Assembly: GCF_023231945.1 (NCBI RefSeq)
Contig: NZ_JAJLJH010000004.1
Span: forward strand, 62,001-126,000
DNA: 64,000 bases
Reading direction: 5' to 3'
From: Scleromatobacter humisilvae
GTDB taxonomy: Bacteria > Pseudomonadota > Gammaproteobacteria > Burkholderiales > Burkholderiaceae_C
Shown here piece after piece: positions 52,767 to 60,385 of the stretch. The position numbers and the translations under genes were made by a program. Numbering within the stretch: the first letter of the stretch is position 1; each line of letters begins with the position of its first letter. Under the pieces are notes generated by a model, which ran no database searches, was not told the origin of the DNA, and was given only the letters and a program-made list of their open reading frames with translations.

Positions 52767-53365
52767 ACCACCCGCACCTCACCACCCACTTCACCGTCAG
52801 CCACCCGGAACTTCGCGCCACCTATGAGGCGATGCGGGAGTTGGGTGTGGACGATTCGCTGCTGGGCTTTTCCAGCATCCAGCCGTTGGCCATGCACCTG
52901 TCCGAGCCCGATGGCGGTGTCGAGACCGACTACGTCCCTGAGCTCGAGCGCCTGCTTGGCTGTATCGGGATGCCATTTCAGGCCCTGCCCGACGCCAAGA
53001 TTCCGACCATCATCATCGAGAGTGACGGCGTGGGCTACGACTGGGGCAACGGGTCGCCCGACACTCCGCTCATGCCTGCGGGGGGATGGCGTCAACGCCC
53101 TACCGACACCGTTGACCAGGTGCATCTGGCAGCGTTGGCTTGCTCAGATGCCTACTGGAACGTGATGCCGGAGCGATTCAAGACGGTGTCGGAGATGTGC
53201 AAGTGGGTGCTGGAACTGTTCCGCATCGATTCCGTTTGGGAGCTTCCCCGAAACCGAAGGTACTTGTGCGAGCGCGTGTGGGCCATCTGGAGCTCGGATA
53301 CCGCGATGGATACCCGGGCCCCGCTTGAGATGCGTCGGACGGCCGGCCTCCGGAGTGGCAAATGA
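52763..53365 (+). CDS. Operon gene 4: hypothetical protein (TTG start)
   Basis: A 200-residue protein of mixed alpha/beta type; TTG start with AGGAGG 7 bases upstream and 4-base overlap with gene 3. Trp-rich C-terminal region (KWVLELFRIDSVWELP). Acidic central region (IIIESDGVGYDWGNG). No known family. Confidence 0.6.
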   Translation: MNHPHLTTHFTVSHPELRATYEAMRELGVDDSLLGFSSIQPLAMHLSEPDGGVETDYVPELERLLGCIGMPFQALPDAKIPTIIIESDGVGYDWGNGSPDTPLMPAGGWRQRPTDTVDQVHLAALACSDAYWNVMPERFKTVSEMCKWVLELFRIDSVWELPRNRRYLCERVWAIWSSDTAMDTRAPLEMRRTAGLRSGK

Positions 53366-54147
53366 GCGGTATCCGCACGACGGTACGCCTGTTGGCTCTG
53401 GCGACGACGATGGCGCTCGCTTCTTGTGTGACTGCGCCATCGAATCTCTCCGCGCCGGCATCGCGTGGGTCGGTTGGCCCGGCTGAGCGACTCGCTCGCC
53501 TCGACCCGCTGCCCTTCTTCCATGAAGTCGTCGACGTCTTGGCACATGCCAATGAGGGCGCCGGCACCAGCTGCTCGCTGTACGCGCTCTACGACTACGC
53601 CTTGCAACGCAGTGGTCGCCACTTCGATTCGCGAGAATTCGTACGCTTTCGTCGCTGGGCCATCGCCAACAACATGTTCTTCCCGGCAGCGGCGGACAGA
53701 ACCGTTGACTTCGATGCGCTCGAGCGGCGTCTACCTGAATTCTTCGGCGCCTCTGTCGCGCAGTCGCTGCGATTCGAAATGGTGGTTCCCAGGGATGCGT
53801 GGACTGTGGTGGCCGCAGCGGCGCTCGAAGGCGGCCACGCTGTGCTCGCTATGACGGCGGAGCATCCAGACAGGGGTTCCACCTACACGCAAGCCGACCA
53901 CGTGATTTCGCTCGTCGAGCCTGTGCGCGCGAGCGATGGGCATGTCGAAGCGTTCCTGGTCCGTGACCCGGATTCGTACCGGTTCTGGGAGTCACTGCAT
54001 CGTGTGACGGTCGATGAGCTCGCCTTGCGCCTTGCTCAACCGAAGGTTCTCTTCGATGGGAATCTGGCGGCGATTGCTGTGAGCTCGGAAGTGACCTACG
54101 AAATCGGCGCTCAGCATGTCGCGGTCTCGAGCAACAGCACCAACTGA
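53362..54147 (+). CDS. Operon gene 5: lipoprotein with C39/papain-like Cys peptidase features
   Basis: A 261-residue lipoprotein: lipobox LALASCVTAPS. Downstream, GAGTSCSLYALYDYAL (Cys about 73), ADHVISLVEP (His about 178) and RDPDSYRFW (Asp about 198) form the order Cys-His-Asp with C39-like surroundings (compare FilB, Cys-His-ADPS). The fold is therefore probably a papain-like peptidase of unknown substrate. It ends the five-gene operon. Confidence 0.62.
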   Translation: MSGIRTTVRLLALATTMALASCVTAPSNLSAPASRGSVGPAERLARLDPLPFFHEVVDVLAHANEGAGTSCSLYALYDYALQRSGRHFDSREFVRFRRWAIANNMFFPAAADRTVDFDALERRLPEFFGASVAQSLRFEMVVPRDAWTVVAAAALEGGHAVLAMTAEHPDRGSTYTQADHVISLVEPVRASDGHVEAFLVRDPDSYRFWESLHRVTVDELALRLAQPKVLFDGNLAAIAVSSEVTYEIGAQHVAVSSNSTN

Positions 54148-54287
54148 GCACCTTACCCGCGCTACGGACACATAGTGTTGCATTCCTCCCCCCTTTTGGG
54201 TGGGCGGGTCGGCTGCGGATGTCGTGACATACTTTTTACGCTCCACGAATGGGGCGCGACGGCGACACGACAACCAGGGAGAGATGC

Positions 54288-54896
54288 ATGGCGAAGGAAG
54301 TGCCAAAGGGGAGCGTGCAGGCACTTGCCGCACCCGCGGCGGAGCTGCAGGAGCAAGCGATTCTGGCGAACCTTCTGATGCGGAACGACCGGACGGTCAA
54401 CACCTACGCCGTGCGAAACGACCGAGCGCTCAGAAAAGCGAAGTCGCTCGTCTGCTACAAGAACGGAATCACGAAGCAACGCGTGTCCGTCAAGCGCCTG
54501 CAAGCAGATGCCCTTGCGAAAGGGAGCCACAGCCAGGCCCTCTCCGGAAACATCCAGCTCGCACGCGGCGAGCTGCAGCCGGATGCCACTGACGCCCACC
54601 ACATCGTCGCGCGTCGCCATCACCTCGCTGCGGTCGCTCGCGGCTACCTCTTTCGGTGGAAAATCGGCATCGACGACGCCGACAATGGCGTGTTCCTACC
54701 CAAGAAGCTGGGGGCCAATGTCGCAGGACTTGAGAATGCGGTGCCGCACGGTCCGCTCCACAGCGGCCCATATCATTTCGAGGTGACCGACAGGCTACGT
54801 GACCGCGCAGGCGAGCCTGCATCTGCAGCTCGAGAAGAGCTACGTGCCATGCGCGCCGAGATGGTTGCGGGCACCTTCCCCTACATGAAGAGCTGA
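54288..54896 (+). CDS. AHH-family nuclease toxin
   Basis: A 202-residue protein. The AHH nuclease motif DAHHIVARRHHLAAVARGYL followed by IGIDDADNGVFLPKK and LHSGPYHF is typical of the HNH/Endo VII polymorphic-toxin family AHH. The N-terminal 85 residues have no signal peptide, PAAR or RHS part, so it is an orphan cytoplasmic or trans-delivered toxin. The immunity gene starts 1 base after its stop. ATG 54288 follows GGGAGAG. Confidence 0.82.
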   Translation: MAKEVPKGSVQALAAPAAELQEQAILANLLMRNDRTVNTYAVRNDRALRKAKSLVCYKNGITKQRVSVKRLQADALAKGSHSQALSGNIQLARGELQPDATDAHHIVARRHHLAAVARGYLFRWKIGIDDADNGVFLPKKLGANVAGLENAVPHGPLHSGPYHFEVTDRLRDRAGEPASAAREELRAMRAEMVAGTFPYMKS

Positions 54897-54897
54897 C

Positions 54898-55443
54898 ATG
54901 GCAATCTGGCAACTCCGAACCGCTCCGGCGGACAAGTTCGCACCACTCGCACCGACGGAGGCGCAGGCGATGTCCGGTACGTTCGAGGCACGTGGCAAAC
55001 CGCTGCAGTGGAAGAAGCGGCAAAAAGTCAGTGTCTTCCAGGAGCCGAAGAAGAAGGCTGCGCTGCCGCGGGCTGACGTGAGCCTGTTGATGTCCGGCGC
55101 GCTTGTCCTCAATCAGAAGGCGCATGACGCTCTTGGCCCGTTCCTGCAAGAGTTCGGCCAGCTGCTGGAGCTCGATGTCGGCGGCTCGACGGAGTATTTC
55201 TACAACGTGACCAACGTGGTCGATTGCATCGACCCCGAGCGCTCCGAGAAGCGCTCCACTGGCGTCATCGTCAAAGAAGCCTTCCGTGAAGGCGCCACGC
55301 CGACTGAGCCTTCTATCTTCAAAGACCCTCGTACCGTGGGCACACGCATGTACGTGAATCTGGCCGCGAAGGAACGGCTTGATAGCCTCGCGAGCAGCGC
55401 CGGGTTGACCGGGCTCGAGTTCGTGGAGCTCGGCGAGCACTGA
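54898..55443 (+). CDS. Imm11-type immunity protein
   Basis: A 181-residue protein of the Imm11 (DUF1629) family: LNQKAHDALGPFLQEFGQLLEL, YFYNVTNVVDCIDPE and RMYVNLAAKERLDSL...GLTGLEF are conserved. Encoded directly after the AHH nuclease, so it should neutralise it. Family known as immunity partner of polymorphic toxins. Confidence 0.85.
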   Translation: MAIWQLRTAPADKFAPLAPTEAQAMSGTFEARGKPLQWKKRQKVSVFQEPKKKAALPRADVSLLMSGALVLNQKAHDALGPFLQEFGQLLELDVGGSTEYFYNVTNVVDCIDPERSEKRSTGVIVKEAFREGATPTEPSIFKDPRTVGTRMYVNLAAKERLDSLASSAGLTGLEFVELGEH

Positions 55444-55473
55444 CGCCGGCGCTGACGGCCCGTTCGACTGGAC

Positions 55474-56577
55474 TCAAGCGCTGTCCTCGCGAAACGCCTC
55501 TAGGCCTAACTCGACACTAGCGCAGGTGTCGGCCGCGCGTAGCGAGACCTCGGCATCGGGCACCTCCGCCGTGCGAACACCGATTGGAATGGCGAGAATG
55601 GCCATCGCGCCCAGCAGTCCGCCAAGCCCGAGTAGCGCCTCGGACGCCTTGAAGACCAGACACACTACAAGCAGAGATGCGAAAACGGCCAAGACCTTGC
55701 GCACGTAGTTCGGGTGTTGGTCGAGCAATCGATGGCTGTACAGCGGCAGACGCACCGTGCTTGCTGTGTTGCGCGCATCTGCCTCTCTAGCTTTCAGATG
55801 GGCGAAGCTGAGCGGATTCGCAGTGCCGTTTCGCATGACGTCCGTCTCGCCGCGCTGCAGTCGGAAGGAGTTCATCACCGTTGCCTGCATCGGCCAATCC
55901 TTGCACCATTCGACGCGCCGGACACCGTAGGCTTCGAGGATTGGCAAGGTGAATTCCGGGTAGGGTACCGACACCGCAAGCGCTGAATCCAGCACGCACA
56001 CCCAGGACGCCAGGATACCCTCTCGCACCGCAACCAGGCTGAGTCTGCTGGCGCTCGGATATGTTCTTTCCGTCAGCGCGCACGGCATCATCTCGACACC
56101 GTTTCGCGCGAGAAATGCAACCCGATTCTTGCCCTCGCCGTTGATGTAGAAGATGCCCAAGGGGTTGACCAGGCAGGCGTGCGCGCTCTTGCTTGAACCT
56201 TCAGCACAGGCATCGTCCGTGAAATACGCGATTGCGCTCTCGACGGAATCCCGGGCGCCGTATGGCAGGGACCCCTCGTGCCAACGCCAGCTTGAGCCGA
56301 CCACCGACTTCACTGGGATTCGTGCGCTCCGGGCGGGCCGGACGAGCGGAGAACTGGAGTCGAAAAACGGGAGCACGGCTCTCAGGGTGTCGGCGGGCGG
56401 ACAGGCGTAGTCTCCTGGTATCGAGCCGTCGACGAACGTGGACGGTGAGACAGTGTCTTTCCAGAGCCCGAACCACGCAGGCCGTGGTTCGCGGTCGCTG
56501 AGGGCCCGTCGGGCGGCGATGAAGGTCTCGATGGCGTGGCGCTGTGCTTCCGAAATCTCTGGGATTACCTGTTCCAA
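55474..56577 (-). CDS. Hypothetical membrane-anchored protein
   Basis: A 367-residue protein: large cytosolic part (about 1-290, many Cys and Trp) and two C-terminal membrane helices (VLAVFASLLVVCLVFKASEALLGLGGLLGAMAILAIPIG in parts). No known domain. Divergent from the Abi-C gene (72 bases apart) and convergent with the Imm11 gene. The combination of a C-terminal membrane pair and an Abi neighbour is what an effector would look like, but this is speculation. Confidence 0.6.
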   Translation of the reverse strand: MEQVIPEISEAQRHAIETFIAARRALSDREPRPAWFGLWKDTVSPSTFVDGSIPGDYACPPADTLRAVLPFFDSSSPLVRPARSARIPVKSVVGSSWRWHEGSLPYGARDSVESAIAYFTDDACAEGSSKSAHACLVNPLGIFYINGEGKNRVAFLARNGVEMMPCALTERTYPSASRLSLVAVREGILASWVCVLDSALAVSVPYPEFTLPILEAYGVRRVEWCKDWPMQATVMNSFRLQRGETDVMRNGTANPLSFAHLKAREADARNTASTVRLPLYSHRLLDQHPNYVRKVLAVFASLLVVCLVFKASEALLGLGGLLGAMAILAIPIGVRTAEVPDAEVSLRAADTCASVELGLEAFREDSA

Positions 56578-56648
56578 TATGACCTCTTCGCCCTTCCTGG
56601 GCTCGTTGTCGATTCTATGCAGCCAATCGAACTAGACGTTCCATCACG

Positions 56649-57389
56649 ATGCACCCACTACTGGAATCCGCTGAAGCCCTGAAGAATCTCCTGGTTGCAC
56701 GGGCTACCGGGACCGATGGCGACGAAGCCGAGTACATGCGGCTGCGTCAAATGATGATTGAAGACCCGTGGCTGTCGAAGCTGATTCCGCGATTCGTCCG
56801 CACCTGCCGCGACCTCCCGCAGTTCTGGCAGTTCATCAAGCACAAGTTTCCGACCTACGCCGAACGGAGAACCTACCTCTGGAAAGAGTTCGAGCCACTG
56901 ATGGACGCCTTGGAGACTGAGGCTGCGCCATCAGACGGTCTCGTGTCTGCTGCGGTAGAGAAGTTTGACTCGGCGCACGTCCAGTCGGCGTGGAGCAAGG
57001 CGCTTGAGCGTCGCGCCAGTGACCCCGAAGGGGCCATCACGATGGCACGCACGCTCCTCGAGTCCATCTGCAAGCACATCCTCGAAGAGGGCGGCGCCGC
57101 GACGGACGACGCTCCCGACATCAGCAAGCTATACCGCCAGACTGCGGAACGGCTGCAGCTGGCGCCTTCGCAGCACACCGGACAGGTCTTCAAGCAGATT
57201 CTCGGTGGCTGCACTGCGGTTGTAGAAGGCCTTGGGGCTTTGCGGAACCGGCTGAGCGATGCGCATGGAACGGGGAAGGTGGCCGTGAAGCCTGCGCCGC
57301 GACATGCCGAGCTCGCAGTCAACCTCGCTGGCGCCTTGGCGGTCTACCTTCTGGCCACGAAATCCGCCCGGGACGAATCCAGCAACTGA
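56649..57389 (+). CDS. Abortive-infection family protein (Abi-C domain)
   Basis: A 246-residue protein. The C-terminal half matches the Abi_C domain: AITMARTLLESICKHILEEGG, DISKLYRQTAERLQL, VVEGLGALRNRLSDAHG and HAELAVNLAGALAVYLLAT. N-terminal half is an unknown helical domain (about 1-115). Abi_C proteins guard against phage by suicide or growth arrest. Stand-alone promoter region; divergent from the membrane protein gene. Confidence 0.8.
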   Translation: MHPLLESAEALKNLLVARATGTDGDEAEYMRLRQMMIEDPWLSKLIPRFVRTCRDLPQFWQFIKHKFPTYAERRTYLWKEFEPLMDALETEAAPSDGLVSAAVEKFDSAHVQSAWSKALERRASDPEGAITMARTLLESICKHILEEGGAATDDAPDISKLYRQTAERLQLAPSQHTGQVFKQILGGCTAVVEGLGALRNRLSDAHGTGKVAVKPAPRHAELAVNLAGALAVYLLATKSARDESSN

Positions 57390-57985
57390 AAGCGTCTGGG
57401 GACATCGACTCCTTCCACTGACGTCGGAACCCACTCGATGAAGCCGGGCCAAGCGGCCGACGGCCGACGCGGGTGCGCTCCGTGCGATGCGATTCCGGGC
57501 CGAGGATACGGGCGTGGAGAGTGCAGATGTTCAACGGCTGTGCCAAGACGGGCGGAGCCTGGCATTTGGTGCGGAGCAGCCTTCGGCCCACGTCCAGTCA
57601 CTCGATGCGATGTACCAGCGCTCGGGCCTGGGCAAGTCAGATGCAATGCAGGCGGGCTGGTGGGAAGGGTGTGGTGGAAGGCGTTGTTGGCGCGCGCGTG
57701 ATGGCCGGTGGCGTGCACTGGACTCCCCGAGGGCCATGTTCCGGAAGCGGCATCGGTGGCGCGCGGACGCACCTCACGCGTCGTGGTGGCCGTGCCTTCA
57801 ACCCACATTCTCTTCTCCAGCCTGCCCGGTTTGTGCACGCCAAACGGCGTGCAAGGCTGCTTCTCCTCTCGCGTCCTGCTGTGCTAAGTCGGCAAGCTCC
57901 AGGCTTGTGTCGGCGGTGTGCCGCCGACGGGCGTGCTTCAAGTTCCGTGCCGCATCTGGCGCGAGCACTCACGCCTGGGTAAGAA
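57390..57985. other. About 600 bases without a confident gene
   Basis: GC-rich stretch after the Abi gene. Several frames stay open on both strands but their products have shadow-like composition (Arg/Ala/Cys/Trp-rich). Part is covered by the C-terminal extension of the minus-strand ORF described at 57637. No tRNA or repeat recognised. Confidence 0.4.
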
Positions 57986-58299
57986 CGACAAAGGGCGCCG
58001 AAGCGCCCCCTGAGACGAGCGAAACAGGTACTAAAGTCGATGCCGCTGTGAATGAACCGGATGAACTCCGGCTCCATCTCGATGCGCGCAACCAGACGCT
58101 CCATCTCCGCGTTGACGTTTTTGCTGCATCGCATAGCGTCGATGAGGTCGGCAGCACCGACGCCATACCTTGCGCACAACAGAGTCCCGGCGGCGACCTT
58201 GGCCGCAGCGAAAGCAGTCTCGAAGCGCGCGTTCTGTTCGTCAGTGAAGCCCTCGTCGAGTTGCTGCTTCATGGCGTGGATATCGGTGTTGCTCTGCAT
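57637..58299 (-). CDS. Small hypothetical protein with doubtful C-terminal extension
   Basis: The N-terminal about 90 residues (MQSNTDIHAMKQQLDEGF to RFIHSGID) are ordinary and start 17 bases after a GCCC-hairpin leader. Beyond a terminator-like hairpin at 57993-58008 the open frame continues for 120 residues of Arg/Pro/Cys-rich composition, which I doubt is real. A frameshift or missed stop near 58030 would give a protein of about 85-90 residues. Unknown function. Confidence 0.5.
   Translation of the reverse strand: MQSNTDIHAMKQQLDEGFTDEQNARFETAFAAAKVAAGTLLCARYGVGAADLIDAMRCSKNVNAEMERLVARIEMEPEFIRFIHSGIDFSTCFARLRGRFGALCRSYPGVSARARCGTELEARPSAAHRRHKPGACRLSTAGRERRSSLARRLACTNRAGWRRECGLKARPPRRVRCVRAPPMPLPEHGPRGVQCTPPAITRAPTTPSTTPFPPARLHCI
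57993..58008 (-). terminator. Terminator-like hairpin in the small minus-strand gene
   Basis: GGGCGC-TTCG-GCGCCC on the minus strand followed by TTTGTCGTT. It lies within the open frame and may mark the true gene end. Confidence 0.4.
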
Positions 58300-58315
58300 G
58301 ATGGATTCCAGTAAT

Positions 58316-58330
58316 GGCTGCCCTTTGGGC
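58316..58330 (-). promoter_or_regulatory. GCCC-hairpin leader, copy 1
   Basis: GCCCAAAGGGCAGCC on the minus strand, 16 bases before the ATG at 58299. Identical in 15 bases to copies 2 and 3. The stem GCCC-AAA-GGGC would be in the 5' UTR. A TATACT -10 lies at 58365-58360. Confidence 0.6.
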
Positions 58331-58454
58331 GGAATGCGCTCATTCAATCTAGCATTTGCAGTATATACTACTATCCGTCAAAAGCATTGCTGTATTTGGT
58401 CATAAGCCAGGCCCGAGTTATGCAAAAGAATTCTCTTGCGGTGTTCGAAGTATC

Positions 58455-58482
58455 TTGATTCATCCCCGCATTACAGTATACT
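58455..58482 (+). promoter_or_regulatory. Sigma-70 promoter for the small acidic protein genes
   Basis: TTGATT (58455-58460), 16 bases, TATACT (58477-58482). The transcript would begin near 58490 and carry leader copy 2. Confidence 0.7.
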
Positions 58483-58514
58483 CTAGTCATGGCATCGAGA
58501 TTTGATGCCTACCA

Positions 58515-58529
58515 GCCCAAAGGGCAGCC
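58515..58529 (+). promoter_or_regulatory. GCCC-hairpin leader, copy 2
   Basis: GCCCAAAGGGCAGCC followed by TTCACCAAGGAATCACC and the ATG at 58547. The downstream AAGGA is the ribosome site. Confidence 0.65.
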
Positions 58530-58546
58530 TTCACCAAGGAATCACC

Positions 58547-58669
58547 ATGAACGAATTTGCCAACAGCATCCCTGGCCTCGAAGTCACCGAACTCGAGATG
58601 GAAGTCATCGTGCTGGGCGCCTCGCCGGACGACAAGGACTTCAACGACGACCTCGGCCCCTGCTTCTAA
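58547..58669 (+). CDS. Small acidic peptide (40 residues)
   Basis: Begins MNEFANSIPGLEVTELEMEV, ends DDLGPCF; 12 of 40 residues are acidic and the only Cys is next to the last residue. AAGGA precedes the ATG, and leader copy 2 and a good promoter lie upstream. The ORF in the other frame (58489) is not needed. Leader-peptide-like shape (acidic, LExTELE helix, single Cys at end), but no modification enzymes are seen nearby. Function unknown. Confidence 0.58.
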   Translation: MNEFANSIPGLEVTELEMEVIVLGASPDDKDFNDDLGPCF

Positions 58670-58692
58670 CCGCCTTCGCAGCGAGACCCATC

Positions 58693-58905
58693 ATGGCAAC
58701 GACCTACTCCGTCGATGACGACGTTGCTACCTTCGACGCCAGCGACTTCATGTCGCCGGCTGCTGGCACCGTCGTCGGGCTCCTCTCCAACGACGACCTG
58801 CTCGAGCTCTGGTTCGCGCAGCAAGTGGGGTTGCCGGCCGTCACGCGTGCGCGTCGCAAGTGCGCTGCCGCCTCGAACGACGCCCAGCTGCAACTCTTCG
58901 CCTGA
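58693..58905 (+). CDS. Small acidic protein (70 residues)
   Basis: MATTYSVDDDVATFDASDF start, middle GLLSNDDLLELWFAQQVGLP, C-terminal RARRKCAAASNDAQLQLFA. Resembles no known family. 23 bases after the 40-residue gene, same direction; probably the same transcript. Confidence 0.58.
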   Translation: MATTYSVDDDVATFDASDFMSPAAGTVVGLLSNDDLLELWFAQQVGLPAVTRARRKCAAASNDAQLQLFA

Positions 58906-58914
58906 TTCCCACCC

Positions 58915-58929
58915 GCCCAAAGGGCAGCC
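58915..58929 (+). promoter_or_regulatory. GCCC-hairpin leader, copy 3
   Basis: GCCCAAAGGGCAGCC then TTCAACTTCGCAAGGAAATC and the ATG at 58953. Confidence 0.65.
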
Positions 58930-58952
58930 TTCAACTTCGCAAGGAAATCATC

Positions 58953-59114
58953 ATGTGCATTGCCGAAATCATCTCCGAATCCAGGACCCGCGCCATCAAC
59001 GATGACCTGAGCCGGGCCGACGCCCTTGAGGCCGGCCTGCGCGCCGCCGGCGTCCTGGATGTCGACGGCTACTTCACGCAGTCCGACGACGACTTTTACG
59101 CTGAGCTTGTTTGA
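58953..59114 (+). CDS. Small acidic protein (53 residues)
   Basis: MCIAEIISESRTRAINDDLS to the acidic end QSDDDFYAELV. AAGGA site 8 bases upstream. Its TGA overlaps the next ATG (TGATG). Function unknown; shares only the acidic type with its neighbours. Confidence 0.6.
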   Translation: MCIAEIISESRTRAINDDLSRADALEAGLRAAGVLDVDGYFTQSDDDFYAELV

Positions 59115-59317
59115 TGCGCCGCCTCACCAGCTCCAAAGAGGCGCGCATGCGCTATTTCTTCAGCATCCTGGAGTCAGTCTCAGGCTTCGTTGATGCCGCC
59201 CCTGGGGAGACCACCTCTGGGGCAGCGCGCACCTCGGCGTCGCGCCTGGATTCGTTGCCGTCGCATTGGGCGAATGGAGTCACCGGTGCTGCACTCGCTG
59301 GTGAGCCGCGCGACTAA
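59114..59317 (+). CDS. Possible small hypothetical protein
   Basis: A 67-residue frame coupled to the preceding stop (MRRLTSSKEARMRYFFSIL). Composition is ordinary, Ala/Ser/Thr-rich at the end. Support is only the overlap; it may be untranslated leader of the next gene. Confidence 0.35.
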   Translation: MRRLTSSKEARMRYFFSILESVSGFVDAAPGETTSGAARTSASRLDSLPSHWANGVTGAALAGEPRD

Positions 59318-59353
59318 ATTCGCGCAGCGACGCCTCAGCCTCGGAAGACCATC

Positions 59354-60349
59354 ATGAAATCATTCAAGGGCCTCGAAAAGGTATCCGGACTGTTCGCGTC
59401 TGCGGTCTATGCGCGCGACTCCTTCCCGGTCATGAAGGCAGTCCACGTTGGCTGCCTCTTCGCGTGGGCTCGCCAGGCGCTGGCGTCTGGGCAGACCGGA
59501 ATGCGGCGCACCGACCTGCGAGACCATGCTGCCTACTTCGCCGGTCTCGACGCAGCCGGCTTCGAGCAGCTCGTGAACGAGCTCGTTGCGATGCGCCTGG
59601 TGGCCGTCGGCGCCGATGACACTCTGGAGCTCGTCGACCTGGCCGACTCCATGCGCGGCAAGAGCGCTGAGTCCGCCCGCCGGAAAGCAGGGTGGCAGAA
59701 GCGTCGGAATGGTTCCGCGGATGGCATTGCAGCGCCTTCAAGGGTCGCGCCGACGTCGCCCGCTTCTGCTGCGGCCCCTGGGTTAGCCCCCATCGAGGCA
59801 GCCTTGCAGACCTCTTTGCTCGACCCGGCTCCGATTCATCCCAGCGGCGCCGGCGGGCGTCAGGCACCCGCCAGGCGGCCGCCGGCGCCCAATCCGCTTC
59901 GCATCGGCACCGATGATGATTACGAGTCGCCGGTCATCATGCGTCTGGAGGTCAAGGGCGGCCAGGTTGTCGAGTTCACCGACGCCTTCCGCAAGGCCAT
60001 GGAGCCGCTGTATCCCGGCGTCGATGTCAATCGCGAGATGCTGTGCGCCTCAGAGTGGTGTCACAGCAGGCCGGAACGCAGGAAGACACTCAAGGGTGCC
60101 CGTGCGTTCGTCACCGGCTGGCTGTCGCGTTCGGCACAGCGCCGCGAGGTCACGATGGCTGTCGTGGCGTCCGGCAATCAGCGCAACGGTTTCGGCCAGG
60201 GCGGCCGCTACAGCACCGAAATGCCGGCCTCACCCGTTGCCGGAGGTGACTCCTTCGACGACTTCGCCGACCTCGTTGTCCCGGGTCGGAACAATTGCAC
60301 GCTCGGTCTCTTTGCTGACGATGAGCAGTCCACCGGTAGCGTACAGTGA
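59354..60349 (+). CDS. Phage/ICE replication-like protein
   Basis: A 331-residue protein. N-terminal winged-helix-like part (about 1-110: AVHVGCLFAWARQALASGQTG and DHAAYFAGLDAAGFEQLVNELVAMRL), a Pro/Ala linker (about 125-190), and a C-terminal segment with FRKAMEPLYPGVDVNREML and KGARAFVTGWLSRSAQRRE, the pattern of phage replication protein O / primosomal C-termini. Probably recruits replication factors to the element. Wording is inference. Confidence 0.6.
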   Translation: MKSFKGLEKVSGLFASAVYARDSFPVMKAVHVGCLFAWARQALASGQTGMRRTDLRDHAAYFAGLDAAGFEQLVNELVAMRLVAVGADDTLELVDLADSMRGKSAESARRKAGWQKRRNGSADGIAAPSRVAPTSPASAAAPGLAPIEAALQTSLLDPAPIHPSGAGGRQAPARRPPAPNPLRIGTDDDYESPVIMRLEVKGGQVVEFTDAFRKAMEPLYPGVDVNREMLCASEWCHSRPERRKTLKGARAFVTGWLSRSAQRREVTMAVVASGNQRNGFGQGGRYSTEMPASPVAGGDSFDDFADLVVPGRNNCTLGLFADDEQSTGSVQ

Positions 60350-60385
60350 AGCAAGAGCTACATCTGTACGAAGGGATGCAACCGG

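Noticed and set aside
57487-58314. Plus-strand frame of 275 residues in the gap after the Abi gene
   Set aside because: No ribosome site, Cys/Trp/Arg-rich composition and overlap with the better-supported minus-strand gene with leader hairpin.
58547-58669. The 40-residue peptide as a proven RiPP precursor
   Set aside because: No cyclase, radical-SAM, lanthionine synthetase or transporter gene within the window next to it; only the shape is suggestive.
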